Source of the DNA: Falsiroseomonas sp050563525
GTDB lineage: Bacteria > Pseudomonadota > Alphaproteobacteria > Acetobacterales > Acetobacteraceae
Length of the DNA: 64,000 nt
Direction of reading: 5' to 3'
NCBI RefSeq assembly: GCF_050563525.1
Contig: NZ_JBNXUN010000006.1
Span: 248,001-312,000, forward strand
The position numbers and the translations under genes are program-made. Under the pieces are notes generated by a model. It saw nothing but the letters and a program-made list of their open reading frames with translations. It had not been told where the DNA came from and did no database searches. Shown here piece after piece: positions 17,353 through 24,574 of the stretch. The stretch's first letter is position 1. Each line of letters begins with the position of its first letter.

Positions 17353-18137
17353 CCGCAGCGAACGGACATGCCGCCATCCACCACCAGCTCCGTGCCGGTG
17401 ATGAAGCGCGCTTCCTCGGAGGCCAGGAACAGCACGGCATTGGCAGTGTCGCGCCCATCGCCCGCGAAGCCCAGCGGGATGCGTGACAGGCGCTGGCGCA
17501 GCAGCGCGTCCACGTCGCCGCCGGCACGCTGGCCGGCGAGGCGCACCTCCACCATCGGCGTGTGCATCTGCCCCGGCACCACGGTGTTCACCCGGATGCC
17601 CTTCGGTGCGTATTGCACGGCGACGACGCGGGAGAACTGGATGACGCCCGCCTTCGACGCCGCATAGGCGACCTGCGCCGCGCCGGTCCATCGGATGCCG
17701 CTGGTTGAGGCCAGGTTGACGATCGCGCCGCCACCCGCGGCTTCCATGACCGGAATCACATGCTTGCAGGTCAGGAACACGCTCTTCAGGTTGCGGTCGA
17801 TCTGCGCGTCCCAGACCTCCTCCGCCATCTCCACCGGCCCGCCGGCGGCGGAGCCGCCGACATTGTTCACCAGCACGTCGATGCGGCCGATGCGCGCCAC
17901 CATCGCCGCGATGGCGGCGCCATCGGTGACGTCGCATTGCACCGCTTCGAAGCTGCCGCCGAATTCCGCGATACGCTCCGCCGTTTCCGCCATCGCCGCC
18001 ATGTCGCGGTCGGCGCCGACCACCCGCGCGCCGTCCCGCGCGAAGCCGACCGCGATGGCGCGGCCATTGCCCCAGCCGGGGCCGACCGACCCGGCGCCGG
18101 TGACGAGGACGCTTTTGTCGGCGAAGCGCGTGGACAT
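17349..18137 (-). CDS. Short-chain dehydrogenase/reductase (SDR), classical type
   Basis: A 262-residue classical SDR. The start at 18137 has AGGAG upstream. The cofactor loop is TGAGSVGPGWGNG near residues 13-25, with extra residues compared with TGxxxGxG; NNVGG follows at about 91, Ser144/146 are in NLASTSG, and the catalytic Tyr158 and Lys162 are in YAASK. The C-terminus ends DGGMSVRCG. It is divergent from the IclR gene and probably controlled by it. It likely oxidises a hydroxyl in the pathway encoded by the neighbouring operon. Confidence 0.92.
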   Translation of the reverse strand: MSTRFADKSVLVTGAGSVGPGWGNGRAIAVGFARDGARVVGADRDMAAMAETAERIAEFGGSFEAVQCDVTDGAAIAAMVARIGRIDVLVNNVGGSAAGGPVEMAEEVWDAQIDRNLKSVFLTCKHVIPVMEAAGGGAIVNLASTSGIRWTGAAQVAYAASKAGVIQFSRVVAVQYAPKGIRVNTVVPGQMHTPMVEVRLAGQRAGGDVDALLRQRLSRIPLGFAGDGRDTANAVLFLASEEARFITGTELVVDGGMSVRCG

Positions 18138-18169
18138 GGGGCTGGCTCCTGGATGACGTCGCACCGCTA

Positions 18170-18200
18170 CCACAGGATGAACGCCTCTTCCATCCTGTGG
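18170..18200. promoter_or_regulatory. Perfect 10-bp inverted repeat, candidate IclR operator
   Basis: CCACAGGATG (18170-18179) and CATCCTGTGG (18191-18200) are perfect inverted copies separated by 11 bases. The element sits in the 85-base gap between the divergent SDR and IclR genes, the normal position of an autoregulatory IclR site. Arm length and centre spacing (21 bases) suit a dimer on one DNA face. Confidence 0.6.
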
Positions 18201-18222
18201 AAACCTCGTCTAGCGTCGCGCC

Positions 18223-18978
18223 GTGAGGAACCCCAAGGCCAGAACGGCGCCGGCAGCCCTGCCCGATGCGCCCGCCAGCGAGCCTGGCCTGGACGGCAAC
18301 GTCCGCGCCGTGGACCGCGCGCTGGCGCTGCTCGGCGTGTTCGGGGAGGAGGACGGGCCGCTGGCGCTCGCCGATCTCGCGCGCCGCAGCGGGCTGCACC
18401 TGACGACGGCATTGCGCCTGCTCGGCACGCTGGAAAGTCACGGCTTCGTCAAGCGCCTGCCCGGCGGCGGCTACGTGCTCGGCGCCACGCTGCTGCTGCT
18501 GGGCGAGCGCTTCCGGCGTACGCTGCGCCTCGATGACCATGTGCGGCCGGCGCTGGAACGGCTTCGGCTGGAAAGCCGGGAGAGTGCCACCTTCTTCGTG
18601 CGGGAGGCCGATCGCCGCCGCTGCCTCTTCCGCCTCGACAGCCCGCATCCGGTGCGCCACCACGCGCGGGTGGGCGAAGTGCAGCCGCTCGGCATCGGCG
18701 CGCATGGCCGCGCGCTGCTGGCACTGGACCCGGTGCCGGAACTGCGCCCGCGCCTGCCCATCATCAGTCGCGGCGAACGCCTGGCCGATGTCGCCGCCAT
18801 CGCCGCGCCCGTGCTGGGCGCCGGTGGTGTGCTGGCGGGGTCCATCGGCACCACCATGCCGCTGTACCGCTTCGACGCCGCCGCGGAACGCCTCTGCGCC
18901 ACGCTGGTGATGCGGGAGGCGGTGGCGGTTACCACCGCCCTCGGCGGCGACCCCACGCCCTTGAACGGAGAGTCCTGA
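18223..18978 (+). CDS. IclR-family transcriptional regulator
   Basis: A 251-residue IclR regulator with a GTG start. The winged helix runs from about residue 25 to 85 (NVRAVDRALALLGVF, LADLARRSGLHLTTALRLLGTLESHGFV), followed by the GAF-like effector domain with the ESATFFVREADRR, HARVGEVQPLGIGAHGRALLA and C-terminal IGTTMPLYRF stretches. Its stop overlaps the next ATG (TGATG), so it is the first gene of the operon it probably controls, together with the divergent SDR. Confidence 0.92.
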   Translation: MRNPKARTAPAALPDAPASEPGLDGNVRAVDRALALLGVFGEEDGPLALADLARRSGLHLTTALRLLGTLESHGFVKRLPGGGYVLGATLLLLGERFRRTLRLDDHVRPALERLRLESRESATFFVREADRRRCLFRLDSPHPVRHHARVGEVQPLGIGAHGRALLALDPVPELRPRLPIISRGERLADVAAIAAPVLGAGGVLAGSIGTTMPLYRFDAAAERLCATLVMREAVAVTTALGGDPTPLNGES

Positions 18979-19535
18979 TGGCCCGCCTGGAACTGCCACC
19001 CGAAGCCGAGCGAACGCCGGAACAGCAGGCGGCGATCGCGGAGGTGACCGCCGGCATCCGCGGCCGCGTGCCCGCGCCGATGATCGCCTGGCTGCGCAAC
19101 CCGGAACTCGCCAGCCGCGCCCAGAAGCTGGGCGAGCTGCTGCGCTACCAGACCAGCCTGGAGCCTCGGCTGTCAGAACTCGCCATCCTGGTCACTGCGC
19201 GGCACTGGACCTCGCATTACGAATGGACGGTCCACAAGCGGGAGGGCCTGAAGGCCGGCATGGACCCGGAGGTAGTGGCCGCCATCGCGGCGCGCGCCGA
19301 GCCCACGCTGCGCGATGCGCGCGAGCAGGCGGTGTACGACGTCGCCCGCACCCTGGTCGGCACCGCGCGCCTGCCGGAGGCGCTGCATGCCAGCGGAACC
19401 GCGGCGCTCGGTGAGCAGGGCATGGTCGAGCTGGTGGCGCTGGTCGGCTACTACAGCATGGTCGCCCTCACCTTGAACGCCTTCGAGATCGGGCTGCCCG
19501 CCGCTCGCGCACCCGAACTGGGAGACGATGCATGA
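18978..19535 (+). CDS. Carboxymuconolactone decarboxylase (AhpD-like) family protein
   Basis: A 185-residue all-helical CMD-fold protein. The core is LSELAILVTARHWTSHYEWTVHKREG, where the family motif has Glu and His in place but Trp instead of the redox cysteines of AhpD, so a decarboxylase or binding role fits better than peroxidase reduction. It overlaps the IclR stop and its own stop overlaps the amidohydrolase start (ATGA). Confidence 0.87.
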   Translation: MARLELPPEAERTPEQQAAIAEVTAGIRGRVPAPMIAWLRNPELASRAQKLGELLRYQTSLEPRLSELAILVTARHWTSHYEWTVHKREGLKAGMDPEVVAAIAARAEPTLRDAREQAVYDVARTLVGTARLPEALHASGTAALGEQGMVELVALVGYYSMVALTLNAFEIGLPAARAPELGDDA

Positions 19536-20569
19536 GCGGCACCATCCAGCACTACCTGCCGGTTCGCGAAGCTTGGCTGGCGGCAAGGCAGGAGGAGATT
19601 CTCGACCCCGACCAGCTCATCGTCGACCCGCACCACCATCTGTGGGACCGTCCCAACTGGCGCTACCTGCTGGACGAGATGCTGGCGGATATCCGCGCCG
19701 GCCACGACGTGCGCGCCACGGTCTTCGTGCAGGCCCGCGCCATGCACCGCGCGTCGGGGCCGGAGGCGATGAAGCCGGTCGGCGAGACCGAATTCGCCAA
19801 CGGCGTCGCCGCCATCTGCGCCAGCGGCATCCATGGCGATGTGCGTGTCTGCGCCGGCATCGTCGGCATGGCCGACCTGACGCTGGGCGCGGCCGTGCGA
19901 CCGGTGCTGGAGGCGCATATCCGCGCCGGCGGCGACCGCTTCCGCGGCATCCGTCACAGCGCCACCTGGGACCCCGATCCGGCGATGCTGAACCCGGCCT
20001 ACAACCCGGCCGAGGACATGCTGGACAGCCCCGGGTTCCGCGAGGGCTTCGCGCAGCTCGCGCCGCTCGGCCTCAGCTTCGACGCCTGGCTGTATTTTCA
20101 TCAACTCCCGCGCCTGATCCGCCTCGCCCGCGCCTTCCCCGAGACGAAGATCGTGCTGGACCATTGCGGCGGCATCCTGGGAATTGGCCGCTATGCCGGA
20201 AAGCGCGACGAAGTCTTCGCGGCATGGTCCGCATCCATGCGCGAATTGGCCACCTGCCCGAACGTGATGGTGAAGGTCGGCGGGCTCGGCATGCGGCTTC
20301 CCGGCTTTGGCCTGGACGAGGCGGACATCGCGCCATCCTCGGAGATGCTCGTGGAGGCGTGGCGCCCGTGGATGGAGCCCTGCCTCGAGATGTTCGGCAC
20401 GGACCGCTGCATGTTCGAGAGCAACTTTCCGGTCGACAAGGGCGGCTACGGCTACGCCGCCGGCTGGAACGCCTTCAAGCGCCTGGCGCAAGCGGCCTCG
20501 GCCGAGGAGAAGGCGGATCTGTTCTGGCGCAGCGCGACCCGCTTCTACCGCCTGCCGGATATCGGCTGA
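19532..20569 (+). CDS. Amidohydrolase family protein (amidohydrolase-2)
   Basis: A 345-residue TIM-barrel hydrolase. The N-terminal metal motif is DPHHHLWD, further histidines occur in GIRHSATWD and VLDHCGG, and the late aspartate region is MFGTDRCMFESNFPVDK. This pattern fits the amidohydrolase-2 group of lactonases and decarboxylases. It lies between the CMD protein and a TctC receptor in the IclR operon. The substrate is likely a lactone or carboxylated ring, by context only. Confidence 0.87.
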   Translation: MSGTIQHYLPVREAWLAARQEEILDPDQLIVDPHHHLWDRPNWRYLLDEMLADIRAGHDVRATVFVQARAMHRASGPEAMKPVGETEFANGVAAICASGIHGDVRVCAGIVGMADLTLGAAVRPVLEAHIRAGGDRFRGIRHSATWDPDPAMLNPAYNPAEDMLDSPGFREGFAQLAPLGLSFDAWLYFHQLPRLIRLARAFPETKIVLDHCGGILGIGRYAGKRDEVFAAWSASMRELATCPNVMVKVGGLGMRLPGFGLDEADIAPSSEMLVEAWRPWMEPCLEMFGTDRCMFESNFPVDKGGYGYAAGWNAFKRLAQAASAEEKADLFWRSATRFYRLPDIG

Positions 20570-20593
20570 ACAGACCTCAAGGGAGGAAACAAC

Positions 20594-21562
20594 ATGATCC
20601 GCAGGACAACGCTCGGCGCGCTGCTCGCCGCACTCACCGTGCTGCCCGCATTGGCGCAGGACAACTGGCCGAACCGGCCGATCCGCTTCGTCGTACCCTT
20701 CGCGGCTGGCGGGCCGAGCGACATCGTCGCCCGCATCATCGCGCCGAAGATGTCGGCCACCCTCGGCCAGCCGATCGTGGTGGACAACCGCGCCGGTGCC
20801 GGTGGCGTCACCGGAGTCGATGTCGTGGCGAAGGCGGCGCCGGATGGCTACACCTTTGGCATCGGCAGTGCCGGGGCGCTGGCGATCTCACCGAACCTGG
20901 ACCGCGGCACGCCCTACAACCCGCTGCGCGACCTGGCGCCGATCACCCTCGGCGTGCTGGTGGCGGAACCGCTGGTGGTGCCGGCCGCGACCGGCTTCCA
21001 GACCATGCAGGATTTGCTGGCGGCAGCGCGCGCGCGGCCCGGCAGCCTGAACTTCGGCTCCACCGGGTCCGGCAGCATGCCGCATCTGGCGGCGGAGCAG
21101 CTTCGCGCGGCGTCGGGCATCGACATCGTCCACATCTCCTACCGCAGCGGCGGCGCGCTCGCGACGGCGATCCTGACGAACGAGGTGCAGCTGGGCTTTG
21201 CCGACCTGCCGGTGCTGCTCTCCCACATCCGCGCCGGATCGATGCGCGCACTCGCGGTCGGCACGCGCGAACGCCTGTCCTGGATTCCGGATGTGCCGAC
21301 CATGACGGAAGTCGGCATGCCGAGCGTCGATGCCAGCAACTGGCACGGGCTGATCGCCGCGGCGCAACTGCCGGAGCCGATCCTGGTGCGGCTGCACGCG
21401 GCCGCCGCCGGCGCCTTCCAGGATGCCGAGGTGCGGCGCCTGCTGGACGCGCAGGGCGCCATCCCCGGTGGCAACAGCCGCGCGGAATTCGGCGCCTTCC
21501 TGCGGCGGGAGAATGAGAAGTGGGCGGAGGTGATTCGCGCCAACAACATCCGCGCGGATTGA
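20594..21562 (+). CDS. TctC/Bug-type substrate-binding protein
   Basis: A 322-residue TctC receptor and last gene of the IclR operon. The AGGGAGG ribosome site precedes the ATG at 20594. The signal peptide has a twin arginine (MIRRTTL) and ends near ALAQ. Mature marks are WPNRPIRFVVPFAAGGPSD, DNRAGAGG, IVHISYRSGG and DVPTMTEVGM. It probably binds the carboxylate catabolised by the amidohydrolase and CMD protein. Confidence 0.93.
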   Translation: MIRRTTLGALLAALTVLPALAQDNWPNRPIRFVVPFAAGGPSDIVARIIAPKMSATLGQPIVVDNRAGAGGVTGVDVVAKAAPDGYTFGIGSAGALAISPNLDRGTPYNPLRDLAPITLGVLVAEPLVVPAATGFQTMQDLLAAARARPGSLNFGSTGSGSMPHLAAEQLRAASGIDIVHISYRSGGALATAILTNEVQLGFADLPVLLSHIRAGSMRALAVGTRERLSWIPDVPTMTEVGMPSVDASNWHGLIAAAQLPEPILVRLHAAAAGAFQDAEVRRLLDAQGAIPGGNSRAEFGAFLRRENEKWAEVIRANNIRAD

Positions 21563-21676
21563 GCATCGCCTGCGCGGGCAACCTATCGGCGCGGCCTGTC
21601 AGGCCGATTGGCTGCATCGCATGGACGGGTCCGGTGCAACGCCGGCATGATGACGGCGTCAGGGAAGGAACCCGCC

Positions 21677-21928
21677 ATGCAAGCTTCGCCCGTCGCGATT
21701 TTCCTCGCCGGCTTCATCGCCGGGGGCATCGTGCTCGGCGGCGTCGCGCAGGCCCGCATCGTCATGCTGAATTCCGCCATAGCCGGGGTCTTGCCGAACT
21801 CGGAAGGCAGCCTGTTCTGCGTCACCGCGGGCAACGTCCTGCGGCCGATCAGTGGGGTCCAGCGCGGGACCAGCGTCAACGCCCCCGGCGGCGTTTCCTA
21901 CGGGGTCACGATGCGATGCCCGGCCTGA
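21677..21928 (+). CDS. Small single-span membrane or exported hypothetical protein
   Basis: An 83-residue protein starting at the ATG with GGGAAGGA upstream. One hydrophobic segment (residues 5-25, AIFLAGFIAGGIVLGGVAQA) is followed by a short extracytoplasmic domain with two cysteines that could pair. I recognise no family. Its TGA stop forms the loop of a strong hairpin, which suggests it is the end of a transcript. Confidence 0.6.
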   Translation: MQASPVAIFLAGFIAGGIVLGGVAQARIVMLNSAIAGVLPNSEGSLFCVTAGNVLRPISGVQRGTSVNAPGGVSYGVTMRCPA

Positions 21929-21938
21929 CGGCCGGGCA
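21917..21938. terminator. Hairpin overlapping a stop codon, likely terminator between convergent genes
   Basis: TGCCCGGCC and GGCCGGGCA form a perfect 9-bp stem around the loop TGAC, whose first three bases are the stop codon of the 83-residue protein. The ribonucleotide reductase gene converges ten bases later. There is no T tract, so termination may be factor assisted. Confidence 0.5.
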
Positions 21939-21948
21939 CTGAGGGCCG

Positions 21949-24372
21949 TTAGATCGGGCACGCGCCCGATGCGCATTGCAGGTGGGCGTAGTCCACCGCC
22001 TCGTGCAGCGCCGGGTCACTGATCCCGGCAACCAGTTCCAGGAAGCGGTCGGAGGAGACCTCCTCCTCCGGCAGATACTCATAGCCAAGCTCGTGGTCCG
22101 GCCGGCTCGGCAGGATGGCGCAGCAGCGGATGCGCGGCTGGTGTTCCAGCACCATCTCGCGGAACGCCGCCAGGTCGTGGCGGTCGGTCATGATCTTCAG
22201 CGTGTAGGACACCTGGTTGCCGCGCTCGGCGCCGATCCAGTGGCGTTCAAGCAGCGACAGCCAGCGATACTGCGATTCCGGCGCGGCCTGCGAGGCCGTC
22301 ACCAGCCGATCGCCCAGGCCGAGCCGCTGGATCAGCGACAGGGTCGGGAAGCCGACGATGGCCATGCCGGGAAAGGACTGCAATTCGCGCACGGGGTAGC
22401 CGCGCGCCTCGTAGTCGGTCAGCAGCCGGTCGCTGTCCGCGCTCCAGCCGCCATCCTCGCTGCGGTGGCCCTTGAACTGCACCCAGCGCAGGTATTGCCG
22501 CCGTGCCGGCAGATGCGCGCCCTCCGTCAGGCCGAACAGCTTGCTGGTGGTGCCGGCGGGCTTCACCGTGGTGACGGTGACCGGCACCGCGACGCCAAGC
22601 TCCGTCGCGTAATCCGCCGCCTCATCCTTCGCAGCGGCGGACAGCCGCGAAAGCAGCGCCCAGAATTCCGCCGAATGGCGTTCCTCAAGCAGGTCATCGA
22701 AGCCGAGGCCGAAGCGCATCCAGGCCCATTCATGCAGCCCAGTGGGGCCGATGCCGATGCGGTTGGTGCGCCGCACCTCCTCGCCGTACAGCGCGTCCAT
22801 CAGATTGGCGCGCATCAGGAAGCGCACGCCCAGCCGCACGCTGTCCTCCACCCGCGCATCCCATTCCCGCGCGAGGTCGTCGGGCAGGTCGCCCGGCGTC
22901 AGCGTGGTGCGGTCCACCGGGCAGGCCAGCAGCGGCGCGAAATCGGCGATGACGCAGTAGCCGCCGGTGACGTGCAGCGTGATCTCGCCACAGGGGTTGG
23001 TGGTGACGGGGAAGCTGCTGGCGTTGGCGCGGCGCGAGATCTCGGCCAGCAGCGACACCGCATGGTTCGCCTGGTAGCGGGCGGAGCGCACGTCGCGGCC
23101 GTCCTCATGCACCGGCTTGCTCCAGGCGCTGCCGGTGCGATGGTCCTCCAGCTTGTCGCCGTTGATGAAGCCGGGCTCGCCGTTGATGTAGCCACAGCGC
23201 GTGGCCTCGTCGAACACCGTCAGCGCATGGCGGTGCAGCGGCGCTTCGCTGCCGGCCTGCGCCGCGCGCACGCCGTCCCAGAAGCCGGCATCGGCCATGA
23301 CAGAGTTGTTCGCCGTCCACAGCCCGCCTTCGGACTTGGCGCGGATGAAGCGCAGGATGCCCGGGTCGCGCCAGGATTTTGTCGCCATGCGCGCCGCGCG
23401 GCGGGCGCCGCCTACCTGGACCTCGACGGACAGGTGATGATCCACGAGCAGCGCCTGCTCCCAGGGCTGCAACGCCTCCCCGTCCGGGTCGCGCAGGCGG
23501 GACGGCTCGATCACCTCGCGACGCAGGTTCACGAAGCCGCGCATCAGCGACAGCGGGCCGGAGGCCGGGCGGCCCTGCATGCCGCCAATCGGGGCGCCGC
23601 AGGGGCGGATGGCGGAGAAGTCCAGCAGCAGGGTGCGGTCGGCGGCGCCTTCGAAGGCCAGGCTCTCCAGAAGCTCCACCGCCTTGGCCCAGCCCTCCCG
23701 GCTGTCCTCGACGGCGTGACGGATTGCTCCCGCCGGCACCTGCGCCGCATCGGACAGCACCTCCCGCGCCAGCCAGTCGCGCAACTCCGCCTCCTGCGCC
23801 GCGGAAAAGGCTTCGAGCGTCGTGCCCCAGGGCAACAGCGAAAAATCGAGGCCGAACCGGTGCAGGGCCGCACGGTCGGCGGGGAAATCCGGATGCGCGG
23901 GGTCGATATGCAGCAGCAGCCGCGGCGCCTGACCCCAATCCACCGCCATCAACTCGTCGTCATAGGCGCGGCCGACGCCGCTGCCGTTCAACAGCAGGTA
24001 GAACAGCGTAAAGGAGGCGGCGGCGGTGGCGCAGTTGGTGAACACCTCCATGTTCCGCCGGGACTGCGCCGCATCGCCGTGCTGCAGGTGCCGGCCGGAG
24101 GTGATCAGCGCGCCGCTGGCGATGGCATTGCGCAGCCGCGCCTGCTCGGTGCCGTCGGCCTGCGCGCCCAGCAGGCCCATGTTGCCGGCCGCCACGCGGT
24201 CGGCCACGCGGCCGAAATCCTCGGTGTCTTCCGGCCGGAACACTGTGCGGCGCGCGACCGCGAGGCCCATTCCCGCATCCAGCACCCGTGCCGCCGCCGG
24301 CGCGGTGCCGAAGCTGGCACCTGCCGCGCCACGGGGATGCAGGATGCGGTCGCGGGGCCATGAACCGTCCAT
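21949..24372 (-). CDS. Adenosylcobalamin-dependent (class II) ribonucleoside-triphosphate reductase
   Basis: An 807-residue enzyme converting ribonucleotides to deoxyribonucleotides. Features resemble the monomeric class II reductase: SGRHLQHGD and VFTNCATA early (redox Cys), SGVGRAYDDE, the active-site TNPCGEI with Cys461 and its Glu, VTTVKPAGTTSK, and a C-terminal CASGAC pair (Cys800, Cys805) with the Cys-x4-Cys spacing that reduces the active site. No small subunit (NrdB) is nearby, as expected if cobalamin makes the radical. The start at 24372 has GAGGAA upstream; a longer frame to 24411 is less likely. Activity does not depend on oxygen. Confidence 0.85.
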   Translation of the reverse strand: MDGSWPRDRILHPRGAAGASFGTAPAAARVLDAGMGLAVARRTVFRPEDTEDFGRVADRVAAGNMGLLGAQADGTEQARLRNAIASGALITSGRHLQHGDAAQSRRNMEVFTNCATAAASFTLFYLLLNGSGVGRAYDDELMAVDWGQAPRLLLHIDPAHPDFPADRAALHRFGLDFSLLPWGTTLEAFSAAQEAELRDWLAREVLSDAAQVPAGAIRHAVEDSREGWAKAVELLESLAFEGAADRTLLLDFSAIRPCGAPIGGMQGRPASGPLSLMRGFVNLRREVIEPSRLRDPDGEALQPWEQALLVDHHLSVEVQVGGARRAARMATKSWRDPGILRFIRAKSEGGLWTANNSVMADAGFWDGVRAAQAGSEAPLHRHALTVFDEATRCGYINGEPGFINGDKLEDHRTGSAWSKPVHEDGRDVRSARYQANHAVSLLAEISRRANASSFPVTTNPCGEITLHVTGGYCVIADFAPLLACPVDRTTLTPGDLPDDLAREWDARVEDSVRLGVRFLMRANLMDALYGEEVRRTNRIGIGPTGLHEWAWMRFGLGFDDLLEERHSAEFWALLSRLSAAAKDEAADYATELGVAVPVTVTTVKPAGTTSKLFGLTEGAHLPARRQYLRWVQFKGHRSEDGGWSADSDRLLTDYEARGYPVRELQSFPGMAIVGFPTLSLIQRLGLGDRLVTASQAAPESQYRWLSLLERHWIGAERGNQVSYTLKIMTDRHDLAAFREMVLEHQPRIRCCAILPSRPDHELGYEYLPEEEVSSDRFLELVAGISDPALHEAVDYAHLQCASGACPI

Positions 24373-24409
24373 ATGTGAAGCTTCCTCGCCGCGGGTGATG
24401 CAGGGTGCC

Positions 24410-24425
24410 ACACAAGATGTGGTGG
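24410..24425. promoter_or_regulatory. Degenerate NrdR-box-like sequence upstream of the reductase
   Basis: ACACAAGATGTGGTGG matches about 12 of 16 positions of the NrdR consensus as I recall it and contains a CCACA/TGTGG dyad together with the preceding bases. Only one copy is present; NrdR normally uses two boxes about three turns apart. It lies 38 bases before the start codon. Confidence 0.25.
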
Positions 24426-24574
24426 CGTTCTGGGGTTACGCATACCACTGCTCGGAGTTTCCTGCCAGCCTCCTGTGATCGCGCCGCGACGCTTGCCGGA
24501 AAAGTAACTTGCTTTAGCTTTGGATACGGCCGAGTCGAACAAGGTCGTTCCGCAAGGGGCCGGAGGCAAACGGC

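Noticed and set aside
24373..24574. Cobalamin riboswitch before the class II reductase
   Set aside because: I could not find a B12 box or the conserved core by eye; a covariance-model search would settle it.
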